A stretch of 64,000 nucleotides of DNA from Vibrionales bacterium SWAT-3. Its GTDB lineage: Bacteria > Pseudomonadota > Gammaproteobacteria > Enterobacterales > Vibrionaceae. The position numbers and the translations under genes are program-made. This document shows positions 56,814-64,000 of this stretch, one piece after another. The stretch covers positions 54,455 through 118,454 of the forward strand of contig AAZW01000011.1 in the NCBI GenBank assembly GCA_000169995.1. Reading direction: 5' to 3'. Each line of letters begins with the position of its first letter. Position 1 is the stretch's first letter. Below the pieces are notes generated by a model. The model did no database searches. It worked only from the letters and a program-made list of their open reading frames with translations, and had not been told where the DNA came from.

Positions 56814-57083
56814 TTAGCGACGTAGGCCTAGGCGCTTGATTAGGTCTTGGTAACGAGAAAGGTCTTTACCTTTCAGGTAGTCAAGAAGCTTACGACGGCT
56901 AGAAACCATACGTAGAAGACCACGACGGCTGTGGTGATCGCCTTTGTGAGCTTTGAAGTGACCTTGTAGGTGGTTGATAGAAGCAGTAAGTAGTGCTACT
57001 TGTACTTCTGGTGAACCTGTGTCGCCTTCAGAGCGCGCGTATTCTGCAACGATTGCTGCTTTAGTTTCTGCATTCAGAGACAT
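56814..57083 (-). CDS. rpsO: 30S ribosomal protein S15
   Basis: An 89-residue protein of the S15/uS15 family: [40 protein letters not shown] and [20 protein letters not shown] are typical. It binds 16S rRNA helices 20-22 early in 30S assembly. Standard length (89). Lies between truB and pnp with terminators on both sides. AGGAG precedes the ATG. Confidence 0.98.
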   Translation of the reverse strand: MSLNAETKAAIVAEYARSEGDTGSPEVQVALLTASINHLQGHFKAHKGDHHSRRGLLRMVSSRRKLLDYLKGKDLSRYQDLIKRLGLRR

Positions 57084-57211
57084 AATTCTCTCCTGATAAG
57101 AGTAGTTTAATATTTGTAGCAGCCAATCTCTGATTCAGCCGCTACGCGAGCCGAGGATTATAGGGAAGTTTGTCATTTGGTGCAATAACAATCGATGGCC
57201 TTAGAAACGAA

Positions 57212-57243
57212 AAAGCGAAGCGCTTAAATTAAGCGTTCGCTTT
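57212..57243 (-). terminator. Terminator downstream of truB
   Basis: AAAGCGAACGCTTAA pairs with TTAAGCGCTTCGCTTT (one bulge), followed by TT on the minus strand, between truB and rpsO. Confidence 0.75.
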
Positions 57244-57300
57244 CTACTTTATTGATTCGCTTTTCAAGGCTAAACACCAATACCTAACTCGGTTTCAGCG

Positions 57301-58254
57301 TTACGCTTGTGGCTCTTCATCTCTGAAAACAACCAAACGTTTCGGTGCAACTCGGCCATCGTCCGCAATCTGAGCAACGCCAACAAACAGCTTCTCTTCA
57401 CCACTTGTCATGCGAACCGTACCTTCTGTTGGAGCACCAGCAACTTGAACAGGCATACCGTGCTGAACTAGATCAGTCAGTTCCGCATTCAGGTTTACTT
57501 CAGGTAAGTCTTCAACGGCTGTATCCATTGGCATCAACAGTGGATCAAGCAGCTCTTTAGGTGCAATCTCTTGCGCCTGCGCTTGCTCTAAGATCTCGTT
57601 CAGTTGTTCCAACGTTACCATACGCTCGTAAGGGTATTTCGCAACACCAGTACGACGAAGCATGGTCACGTGAGCACCACACCCTAGCATTTCGCCAAGG
57701 TCATCCGTGATCGTGCGGATGTAAGTACCTTTAGAACAGTGTACTTCCATCTCAACCTCATCACCTTCAAAGCGAAGCAGATCAATCGAGTAGACAGTGA
57801 TCTTACGTGATTCACGTGGCACTTCGATACCAGCACGAGCGTACTCGTACAATGGCTTGCCTTGATACTTCAATGCAGAGAACATTGACGGAACTTGGTC
57901 AGTTTCACCTTTGAAGCTTTCAATACAACGCTCAAGTTGCTCTTGAGTTACATTCACTTCACGAGTTTCAACCACTTCGCCATCAGAGTCTGAAGTATTG
58001 GTACGCTCACCAAGCTTAGCAATCACAACGTAGCGCTTATCAGAATCTAGAAGAAACTGAGAGAACTTCGTTGCTTCACCAAGACAGATTGGCAGCATGC
58101 CAGTCGCAAGAGGATCCAGTGCACCTGTGTGCCCCGCCTTCTCTGCAAAGTAAATACGCTTTACTTTTTGCAGTGCATCATTAGATGAAATGCCAGTTGG
58201 CTTATCTAACAGAATTACCCCGTTAATAGGGCGACCTTTACGACGGCGAGCCAT
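57301..58254 (-). CDS. truB: tRNA pseudouridine55 synthase TruB
   Basis: A 317-residue pseudouridine synthase. [20 protein letters not shown] is the N-terminal motif and [20 protein letters not shown] contains the catalytic aspartate D47. A C-terminal PUA domain (about residues 245-310) follows. It makes pseudouridine 55 in the T-loop of tRNAs. Start shares one base with the rbfA stop (TAATG), so the genes are coupled. Confidence 0.96.
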   Translation of the reverse strand: MARRRKGRPINGVILLDKPTGISSNDALQKVKRIYFAEKAGHTGALDPLATGMLPICLGEATKFSQFLLDSDKRYVVIAKLGERTNTSDSDGEVVETREVNVTQEQLERCIESFKGETDQVPSMFSALKYQGKPLYEYARAGIEVPRESRKITVYSIDLLRFEGDEVEMEVHCSKGTYIRTITDDLGEMLGCGAHVTMLRRTGVAKYPYERMVTLEQLNEILEQAQAQEIAPKELLDPLLMPMDTAVEDLPEVNLNAELTDLVQHGMPVQVAGAPTEGTVRMTSGEEKLFVGVAQIADDGRVAPKRLVVFRDEEPQA

Positions 58255-58667
58255 TACTCTTCGCCCTTAGACTGAGTTTCGTCAGTGCGGCCTGCTGCTT
58301 CTTGCTTACGCTTGTCATCATTCAGAACTTCACTTACTAGGTTAGACATACGCATGCCTTCTACTAGTGTGTTGTCGTAAGTAAAACGTACTTCTGGTGT
58401 TAGACGGTGACGAATACGCTTGCCTAGCGCCATACGGATTGGCACTTCATGCTCTTTAAGAGCAGCAAGGCATGATTCAGGTGTTTGCTCACCAATACAT
58501 AGGAAAGTAACGAATACTTTTGCGTACGCAAGGTCACGAGACACTTCTACGTCTGAGATCGTTACCATACCGATACGTGAATCACGAACTTCACGTTGTA
58601 GGATAAGAGCAAGCTCTTTTTGAAGCTGCTGAGACACACGTTGTGTGCGGCTAAATTCTTTTGACAT
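58254..58667 (-). CDS. rbfA: Ribosome-binding factor A
   Basis: A 137-residue KH-like protein: [20 protein letters not shown] at the N-terminus and [20 protein letters not shown] near residue 95 are RbfA signatures. It assists late 30S maturation and cold adaptation. It follows infB by 133 bases, which contain a strong hairpin, and is coupled to truB. Confidence 0.95.
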   Translation of the reverse strand: MSKEFSRTQRVSQQLQKELALILQREVRDSRIGMVTISDVEVSRDLAYAKVFVTFLCIGEQTPESCLAALKEHEVPIRMALGKRIRHRLTPEVRFTYDNTLVEGMRMSNLVSEVLNDDKRKQEAAGRTDETQSKGEE

Positions 58668-58688
58668 TTTCTTTTCTCACTTAGAAAG

Positions 58689-58719
58689 ATGGGGGGCTTG
58701 GTAATTACCAGCCCCCCAT
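58689..58719. other. Strong hairpin between infB and rbfA
   Basis: ATGGGGGGCTTGGTAA and TTACCAGCCCCCCAT pair along 15 bp with a one-base bulge. No long T-run follows in the operon direction, so it is more likely an RNA processing, stability or partial-termination element than a full terminator. Confidence 0.6.
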
Positions 58720-58800
58720 GGTGTATTCAACAACCGATTACTTCTTACCTTTACTAGTAATGTTAGTAACCTTAGTCAATATGTCGAGTCGTACAGACGA

Positions 58801-61491
58801 TTAGTCTAGAGTACGTTTAACCTCAACGATTTCGAATACTTCGATCTGGTCACCAACGCGTACGTCGTTGTAGTTCTTAACGCCGATACCACACTCGTAA
58901 CCATTCTTAACTTCTTGAACGTCGTCTTTGAAGCGACGAAGTGACTCAAGTTCACCTTCGTAGATAACAACGTTGTCGCGTAGTACGCGGATTGGGTTGT
59001 TACGCTTAATTACGCCTTCAGTAACCATAGAACCAGCGATCGCGCCAAGTTTAGGTGACTTAAATACGTCACGTACTTCAGCAAGACCAATGATCTCTTG
59101 TTTGAATTCAGGAGCAAGCATACCGCCCATTGCCTGTTTCACTTCGTCGATCAGTTGGTAAATGATTGAGTAGTAACGTAGATCTAAGTTTTCGTTCTGA
59201 ACCGTGTTACGCGCAGTTGCGTCAGCACGAACGTTGAAACCAAGGATGATAGCGTTAGAAGCTGCTGCAAGTGTTGCGTCAGTTTCAGTAATACCACCAA
59301 CACCAGAACCTACGATGTTCACTTTAACTTCGTCAGTTGATAGTTTCAGTAGAGAGTCTGCAATTGCTTCTACAGAACCTTGAACGTCAGCTTTTAGTAC
59401 TACGTTCAGTTCTGCAACTTCACCAGCAGCCATGTTAGAGAACATGTTCTCTAGTTTCGCTTTCTGTTGACGAGCTAGTTTCACTTCACGGAATTTACCT
59501 TGACGGTAGTTCGCAACTTCACGAGCTTTACGCTCATCACGTACTACTGTAGCTTCATCACCTGAAGCTGGTACACCAGAAAGACCTAGGATCTCTACTG
59601 GGATAGAAGGACCTGCTGTCACTACTTCTTTACCGTTTTCATCGCGCATTGCACGAACACGGCCGTACTCTTGACCACAAAGAACGATGTCGCCTTTGTT
59701 TAGAGTACCAGACTGAACTAGGACTGTTGCAACTGGACCACGACCTTTATCAAGACGAGATTCCACAACAACACCAGATGCCATGCCTTCTTTAACTGCA
59801 GTCAGTTCAAGAACTTCAGACTGAAGAAGGATTGCTTCTAGAAGACCATCGATGTTTGTACCCTGTTTAGCAGAGATGTGAACGAACATGTTCTCACCGC
59901 CCCATTCCTCAGGGATTACGTCGTATTGAGCTAGCTCATTCTTAACGTTGTCTGGGTTTGCACCCTCTTTATCGATCTTGTTCACAGCAACAATCAGAGG
60001 AACGCCTGCCGCTTTCGCGTGCTGGATCGCTTCGATTGTTTGTGGCATTACGCCATCGTCTGCTGCTACTACTAGTACAACGATATCTGTCGCTTGAGCA
60101 CCACGTGCACGCATAGCAGTAAACGCCGCGTGTCCAGGAGTATCAAGGAAAGTGATCATGCCGTTGTCAGTATCTACGTGGTAAGCACCGATGTGCTGCG
60201 TGATACCGCCAGCTTCGCCAGAAGCAACGTGTGCTTTACGAATGTAGTCAAGTGTCGATGTTTTACCGTGGTCAACGTGACCCATGATAGTAACAACTGG
60301 AGCACGACCTTCAGCGATAGCATCGTTATCACGGTCTGCTAGTACTGCTTCTTCAAGTTCGTTTTCTTTACGTAGGATTACCTTGTGACCCATTTCTTCA
60401 GCAACAAGTTGTGCTGTTTCTTGGTCAATCACTTGGTTGATAGTCGCCATAGCGCCCATCTTCATCATTACTTTGATAACTTCAGTTGCTTTAACTGACA
60501 TTTTGCTAGCCAGTTCAGATACAACGATAGTTTCGCCGATAGCAACGTCAGACTTAGCAACAGTTGCTGACTTATCGAAGCCTTGCTGCATTGAAGTTGG
60601 TTTAGCAAGCTTACCTTTAGCACCACGACCACGTTGGTTACGACCACCACGGTTGTTGCCAGGTTGGTTAGCTGGTGCTGCTTTCTTCTTACGACGACGA
60701 GGCGCTTTTTCTTCTTTCTGGTCAGCTGCATCTTCAGCTTCACGAGCGTAAGTAGAAGTTGTCACGTGGTAGTCCGCAGACTTCTCTTGTTCTTTCTTCT
60801 TCTGCTCTTCTTCAGACCAGCGCGCTTCGTTCTCTTCAGCTAGCTTACGAGCTTCTTCAACTAGCTTCGCCGCTTCAGCTTCAGCTTTACGCTGTGCTTC
60901 TTGCTCTTGACGAGCTTTTAGTTCATCCGCTTCTTTTTTCGCTTGTGCGTTAGCGTCTGCATTTTTTGAATTCATGTCTTTTTTAGCCTTTTCAGCTTGG
61001 GCGCGTTGAGCTTTTTCTTCAGCATCACGTTTTGCATCCGCTTCACGTTTTGCTTTCTCATCAGCTTCGCGCTGTGCTTTCTCTGCAGCTTCACGTTTCG
61101 CAAGCTCTTCAGCTTCTTGACGTGCTTTCTCTTCCGCTTCACGCTTAGCTGCTTCCTCAGCTTCACGTTTCGCTTCATCTTCAATAGCGCTGCGCTTCAC
61201 GTAAGTACGCTTTTTACGTACCTCTACTTGAACATCCTTACTCTTACCGCCTCCAGCGGCAACACTTAGCGTGCTGCGGGTCTTGCGTTGAAGAGTTAAA
61301 CGAGTCGGCTCTGCTTCACCAGAAGTATCGCCATGCTCCTTTTTAAGGTGCGTTAGCAATGTTTGCTTCTCTGAATCAGTTACTTGATCCGACCCTGATT
61401 TCTTCATGCCTGCATCAGCAAGTTGTTCAATTAAGCGGTCAACTGGCGTACCAATCTCTTCACTCAGTGCTTTAACTGTTAATTGTGTCAT
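58801..61491 (-). CDS. infB: Translation initiation factor IF-2
   Basis: An 896-residue GTPase. The N-terminal IF2 segment ([20 protein letters not shown]) is followed by a long, charged, coiled-coil region of K/A/E repeats (about residues 100-240) and the G domain with [20 protein letters not shown] near residue 402, DTPGHAAF and [10 protein letters not shown]. It places initiator tRNA on the 30S subunit. Length near that of E. coli IF2-1. It sits 22 bases after nusA in the usual operon order. Confidence 0.97.
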   Translation of the reverse strand: MTQLTVKALSEEIGTPVDRLIEQLADAGMKKSGSDQVTDSEKQTLLTHLKKEHGDTSGEAEPTRLTLQRKTRSTLSVAAGGGKSKDVQVEVRKKRTYVKRSAIEDEAKREAEEAAKREAEEKARQEAEELAKREAAEKAQREADEKAKREADAKRDAEEKAQRAQAEKAKKDMNSKNADANAQAKKEADELKARQEQEAQRKAEAEAAKLVEEARKLAEENEARWSEEEQKKKEQEKSADYHVTTSTYAREAEDAADQKEEKAPRRRKKKAAPANQPGNNRGGRNQRGRGAKGKLAKPTSMQQGFDKSATVAKSDVAIGETIVVSELASKMSVKATEVIKVMMKMGAMATINQVIDQETAQLVAEEMGHKVILRKENELEEAVLADRDNDAIAEGRAPVVTIMGHVDHGKTSTLDYIRKAHVASGEAGGITQHIGAYHVDTDNGMITFLDTPGHAAFTAMRARGAQATDIVVLVVAADDGVMPQTIEAIQHAKAAGVPLIVAVNKIDKEGANPDNVKNELAQYDVIPEEWGGENMFVHISAKQGTNIDGLLEAILLQSEVLELTAVKEGMASGVVVESRLDKGRGPVATVLVQSGTLNKGDIVLCGQEYGRVRAMRDENGKEVVTAGPSIPVEILGLSGVPASGDEATVVRDERKAREVANYRQGKFREVKLARQQKAKLENMFSNMAAGEVAELNVVLKADVQGSVEAIADSLLKLSTDEVKVNIVGSGVGGITETDATLAAASNAIILGFNVRADATARNTVQNENLDLRYYSIIYQLIDEVKQAMGGMLAPEFKQEIIGLAEVRDVFKSPKLGAIAGSMVTEGVIKRNNPIRVLRDNVVIYEGELESLRRFKDDVQEVKNGYECGIGVKNYNDVRVGDQIEVFEIVEVKRTLD

Positions 61492-61513
61492 ACCGCTTTC
61501 TCTCCTTGCTGAA

Positions 61514-63001
61514 TTATTCTTCGTCGCCGAACCAACAGATGTTACGTGCAGCCATAATTAGCTCGCCCGCACGTTCTGCAGTTAGGTCTTCAATGCCTTC
61601 TAGTTCATCAACGCCTTGGTCAGCTAGGTCTTCCAATGTTGCCACGCCTTTTGCTGCAAGTTTGTAAGCCATTTCACGCTCTAGGCCTTCAAGTGCTAGC
61701 AAGTCTTCAGCAGGTTCAACACCGTCAAACGTCTCTTCTTTCGCAAGTGCTAGAGTCGTTAGTGCATCTTTTGCACGGTTACGTAGTTCTTCAACGATAC
61801 CTTCGTCTAGGCCATCAACTTCAAGAAGTTCGTTTACTGGTACGTAAGCCACTTCTTCTAGCGTAGAGAAACCTTCTTCAACAAGTAGCTGAGCAAAGTC
61901 TTCTTCGATGTCTAGGTGCTTCATGAAGTTTTCAATCGAAGCAACCGCTTCTTCTTGGTGTTTCTTCTGAAGGTCTTCAACCGTCATTACGTTCAGTTCC
62001 CAACCAGTCAGTTGAGATGCTAGACGTACGTTTTGACCGCTACGGCCGATAGCTTGCGCTAGGTTGTCCGCTTCAACAGCGATGTCCATTGAGTGTGCAT
62101 CTTCATCAACGATGATAGAAGCAACATCAGCAGGAGCCATTGCATTGATTACGAACTGAGCTGGGTTATCGTCCCAAAGAACGATATCGATACGCTCGCC
62201 GCCAAGCTCGCCAGATACAGCTTGTACACGTGCACCACGCATACCAACACACGCGCCCACAGGGTCAATACGCTTGTCGTTTGTTTTCACAGCGATTTTA
62301 GCACGAGAACCTGCGTCACGTGCAGCACCTTTAAGTTCAATTAGCTCTTCGCCAATCTCAGGTACTTCAACACGGAATAGCTCAGCTAGCATTTCAGGCT
62401 TAGAGCGAGTAATGAATAGCTGGAAGCCACGAGCTTCTGGTTTAACTGCGTATAGAAGACCACGCACACGGTCGCCTGGACGGAAGTTTTCACGAGGAAG
62501 TTGGTCATCACGTAGGATTACCGCTTCAGCGTTGTTACCTAGGTCTAGGATGATAGTGTCACGGTTAACTTTCTTAACCACACCAGTAACTAGCTCACCT
62601 TCGTTGTCGATGAACTGTTCAACGATTTGAGCACGCTCAGCTTCACGTACTTTTTGTACGATAACTTGCTTCGCAGTTTGAGTCGTAATACGGTCAAACG
62701 TTACTGACTCGATGTCATCTTCAATGAAACCGCCAAGTTCGATCTCTGGATCGTCATACTTAGCAGCTTCAAGAGAAATCTCTTTTGTTGGGTTTTCAAC
62801 AACTTCAACAGCTTCCCAGCGACGGAAAGTTTCGAAATCACCTGTTTTACGGTCGATTTCAACACGAACTTCAATTTCTAGTTCGCTTTTCTTTTTTGTT
62901 GCCGTTGCAAGCGCGATTTCAAGCGCTTCAAAAATACGCTCACGAGGAACTGCTTTCTCATTAGAAACAGCTTCTACTACCGCCAAAATTTCTTTGTTCA
63001 T
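61514..63001 (-). CDS. nusA: Transcription elongation/termination factor NusA
   Basis: A 495-residue protein: N-terminal RNA-polymerase-binding domain ([20 protein letters not shown]), S1 domain near 135-200, two KH domains ([40 protein letters not shown]) and two acidic C-terminal repeats ([20 protein letters not shown]). It modulates pausing, termination and antitermination. It follows rimP by 35 bases. Its own operon leader holds stacked terminators, consistent with feedback control. Confidence 0.97.
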   Translation of the reverse strand: MNKEILAVVEAVSNEKAVPRERIFEALEIALATATKKKSELEIEVRVEIDRKTGDFETFRRWEAVEVVENPTKEISLEAAKYDDPEIELGGFIEDDIESVTFDRITTQTAKQVIVQKVREAERAQIVEQFIDNEGELVTGVVKKVNRDTIILDLGNNAEAVILRDDQLPRENFRPGDRVRGLLYAVKPEARGFQLFITRSKPEMLAELFRVEVPEIGEELIELKGAARDAGSRAKIAVKTNDKRIDPVGACVGMRGARVQAVSGELGGERIDIVLWDDNPAQFVINAMAPADVASIIVDEDAHSMDIAVEADNLAQAIGRSGQNVRLASQLTGWELNVMTVEDLQKKHQEEAVASIENFMKHLDIEEDFAQLLVEEGFSTLEEVAYVPVNELLEVDGLDEGIVEELRNRAKDALTTLALAKEETFDGVEPAEDLLALEGLEREMAYKLAAKGVATLEDLADQGVDELEGIEDLTAERAGELIMAARNICWFGDEE

Positions 63002-63036
63002 TAATCTAGCCTCTTAAGCTCTTCTCTCTAGGAGAA

Positions 63037-63492
63037 CTAAAATTTAGGGATCAGGTTAGCTTTCGCAATATTGCTTAGGACGAATTCTTCTTCTTGTCCT
63101 TCAACCAATACTTTTACTGTCTCGCCTTCAATAGATTGGATATCACCTTTCCATTTACGACGGTTGCCGACAGCCATTTTCAAAACGATGCTTACCTCGT
63201 GACCAATAAATTGTTGGTAATGCTCTGCTTTGAACAGTGGTCTCTCTAAACCTGGTGAAGACACTTCAAGGTTATAAGCCACTGAAATTGGATCTTCAAC
63301 ATCCATTACGGCACTTACTTGGTGACTAACTTCAGCGCAGTCGTCTACATTGATGCCGTTTGGAGAATCGATGTAAATACGTAGCGTTGAGTGCTCACCA
63401 GCACGAATAAATTCTAATCCAACTAACTCATAACCTGATGCTGCTACTGGAGCGTCAAGCATTTCAGTAAGTTGTCTTTCTAAACCAGTCAT
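63037..63492 (-). CDS. rimP: Ribosome maturation factor RimP
   Basis: A 151-residue protein with RimP signatures: [35 protein letters not shown] and [20 protein letters not shown]. It helps 30S subunit maturation. First protein gene of the nusA-infB operon, after tRNA-Leu and initiator tRNA-Met. A terminator-like hairpin ends 17 bases upstream of its start, inside the leader. Confidence 0.95.
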   Translation of the reverse strand: MTGLERQLTEMLDAPVAASGYELVGLEFIRAGEHSTLRIYIDSPNGINVDDCAEVSHQVSAVMDVEDPISVAYNLEVSSPGLERPLFKAEHYQQFIGHEVSIVLKMAVGNRRKWKGDIQSIEGETVKVLVEGQEEEFVLSNIAKANLIPKF

Positions 63493-63509
63493 TTAACCAC
63501 TCCAGAAAC

Positions 63510-63529
63510 AAAAAAAGGGCTCAAAGCCC
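63510..63529 (-). terminator. Terminator-like attenuator just before rimP
   Basis: On the minus strand GGGCT, TTG, AGCCC followed by seven T, ending 17 bases before the rimP ATG. It has the form of an intrinsic terminator inside the operon leader, so it may attenuate rimP-nusA-infB transcription. Confidence 0.55.
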
Positions 63530-63550
63530 AATTTAAATTCCAAGCAAACA

Positions 63551-63582
63551 TTATCTAAACGCATTTACAAATGCTTAGATAA
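63551..63582. other. Hairpin in the rimP-nusA leader
   Basis: TTATCTAA, a two-base bulge, GCATTT, two bases, AAATGC and TTAGATAA. A 14-bp stem between the tRNA terminator and the rimP attenuator. Possible RNase III or leader control element. Confidence 0.5.
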
Positions 63583-63583
63583 C

Positions 63584-63612
63584 AAAAAACCCCGTATAAG
63601 CCGGGGTTTTTG
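63584..63612 (-). terminator. Terminator downstream of the tRNAs, before rimP
   Basis: AAAAACCCCG, seven bases, CGGGGTTTTTT on the minus strand. It lies after initiator tRNA-Met, so transcription must read through or restart to reach rimP. Confidence 0.85.
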
Positions 63613-63726
63613 TTGCTGGACCCTTATATGCTAAGTGCCATCACATTCGATATCGCACTTAACTCACAGTGAGGTTCACACTGTGCAAGCTTGCTACCAA
63701 TCAAGACTAAATATAGCACTTAAAAT

Positions 63727-63803
<77 letters not shown>

Positions 63804-63856
63804 TCCGACTTGCGAGCATTATACGCCCAACAAGATGTTTTACAAGTTTGTAAACA

Positions 63857-63941
63857 TGGTGCCGAGAGAGGGACTCGAACCCTCACACCCTAAGGCACTA
63901 GCACCTCATGCTAGCGTGTCTACCAATTTCACCATCTCGGC
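63857..63941 (-). tRNA. tRNA-Leu (GAG)
   Basis: 85 bases with a long variable arm. The anticodon loop ATGAGGT gives GAG, reading CUC/CUU. CCA is encoded. It lies between secG and initiator tRNA-Met, as leuU does in E. coli. Confidence 0.95.
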
Positions 63942-63957
63942 ATCAAATCTTTACAGA

Positions 63958-64000
63958 TTATTGTGGAATCTCGTCGCCTTGCGCCGGAACTTCACTCACT
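63958..64000 (-). CDS. secG: SecG, preprotein translocase subunit (3-prime end only)
   Basis: The last 13 codons of a minus-strand gene, reading VSEVPAQGDEIPQ and a TAA stop, cut off by the window edge. This polar tail, immediately upstream of tRNA-Leu(GAG) and rimP, fits the C-terminus of vibrio SecG. Identification relies mainly on known gene order. Confidence 0.65.
   Translation of the reverse strand, partial: VSEVPAQGDEIPQ

Noticed and set aside
60468..61269. Several open frames on both strands across infB
   Set aside because: They arise from the repetitive K/A/E coding of the IF-2 N-terminal region and have no independent support.

Overview
The window is a stretch of a Vibrio-type (Vibrionaceae) main chromosome. 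The genus-level call rests on gene families and order: radA, a two-PilZ-motif protein, serB and an ytjB homologue, then deoD-deoB-deoA-deoC and nupC, and at the right edge secG, tRNA-Leu, initiator tRNA-Met, rimP-nusA-infB-rbfA-truB, rpsO, pnp and nlpI. These are known gammaproteobacterial neighbourhoods. No species is assigned.

Bases 1-22800 are accessory in character. After a PAP2-type membrane protein and a divergent LysR/chromate-transporter pair comes a large Tad (Flp) pilus locus on the minus strand. In reading order it holds two Flp pilins (the second too short for ordinary ORF calling), the prepilin peptidase TadV, an AAA+ ATPase, RcpC/CpaB, the secretin RcpA/CpaC, a small lipoprotein, TadZ, TadA, TadB, TadC and TadD. 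The same transcription unit appears to run on into a GT-C (STT3/PglB-like) membrane protein, a polyprenyl-phosphate-sugar-synthase-like GT2 enzyme and a methyltransferase, which suggests a glycan-modification module tied to the pilus. The pseudopilin genes tadE, tadF and tadG lie apart from it (20313-22768), beyond an AraC-type regulator and an acyl-CoA synthetase. tadG is frameshifted in this sequence.

Bases 22800-27650 are a small plastic region. It holds an IS256-family element with 29-bp inverted repeats and a perfect 8-bp target duplication, two LysR genes each divergent from a small DUF1127-type gene (one of which the IS element has cut in two), a VF530-family gene and a 13-copy heptanucleotide repeat.

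Bases 27650-46900 are mostly housekeeping: a stand-alone EF-G paralogue, radA, the PilZ protein, serB, nucleoside uptake and catabolism (nupC, deoCABD), a TatD-family nuclease with an overlapping 51-residue DUF5363-type gene, release factor 3, rimI/holD and ubiT with a GNAT gene.

Bases 47000-54300 carry a PAS-GGDEF-EAL protein, ubiU-ubiV (oxygen-independent ubiquinone synthesis with ubiT), a MarR/MATE efflux pair with two matching palindromic operators, and nlpI. The rest is the translation/RNA operon region. Its leaders are structured: a long hairpin before pnp and stacked terminators before rimP-nusA, as expected for RNase III and NusA feedback control.
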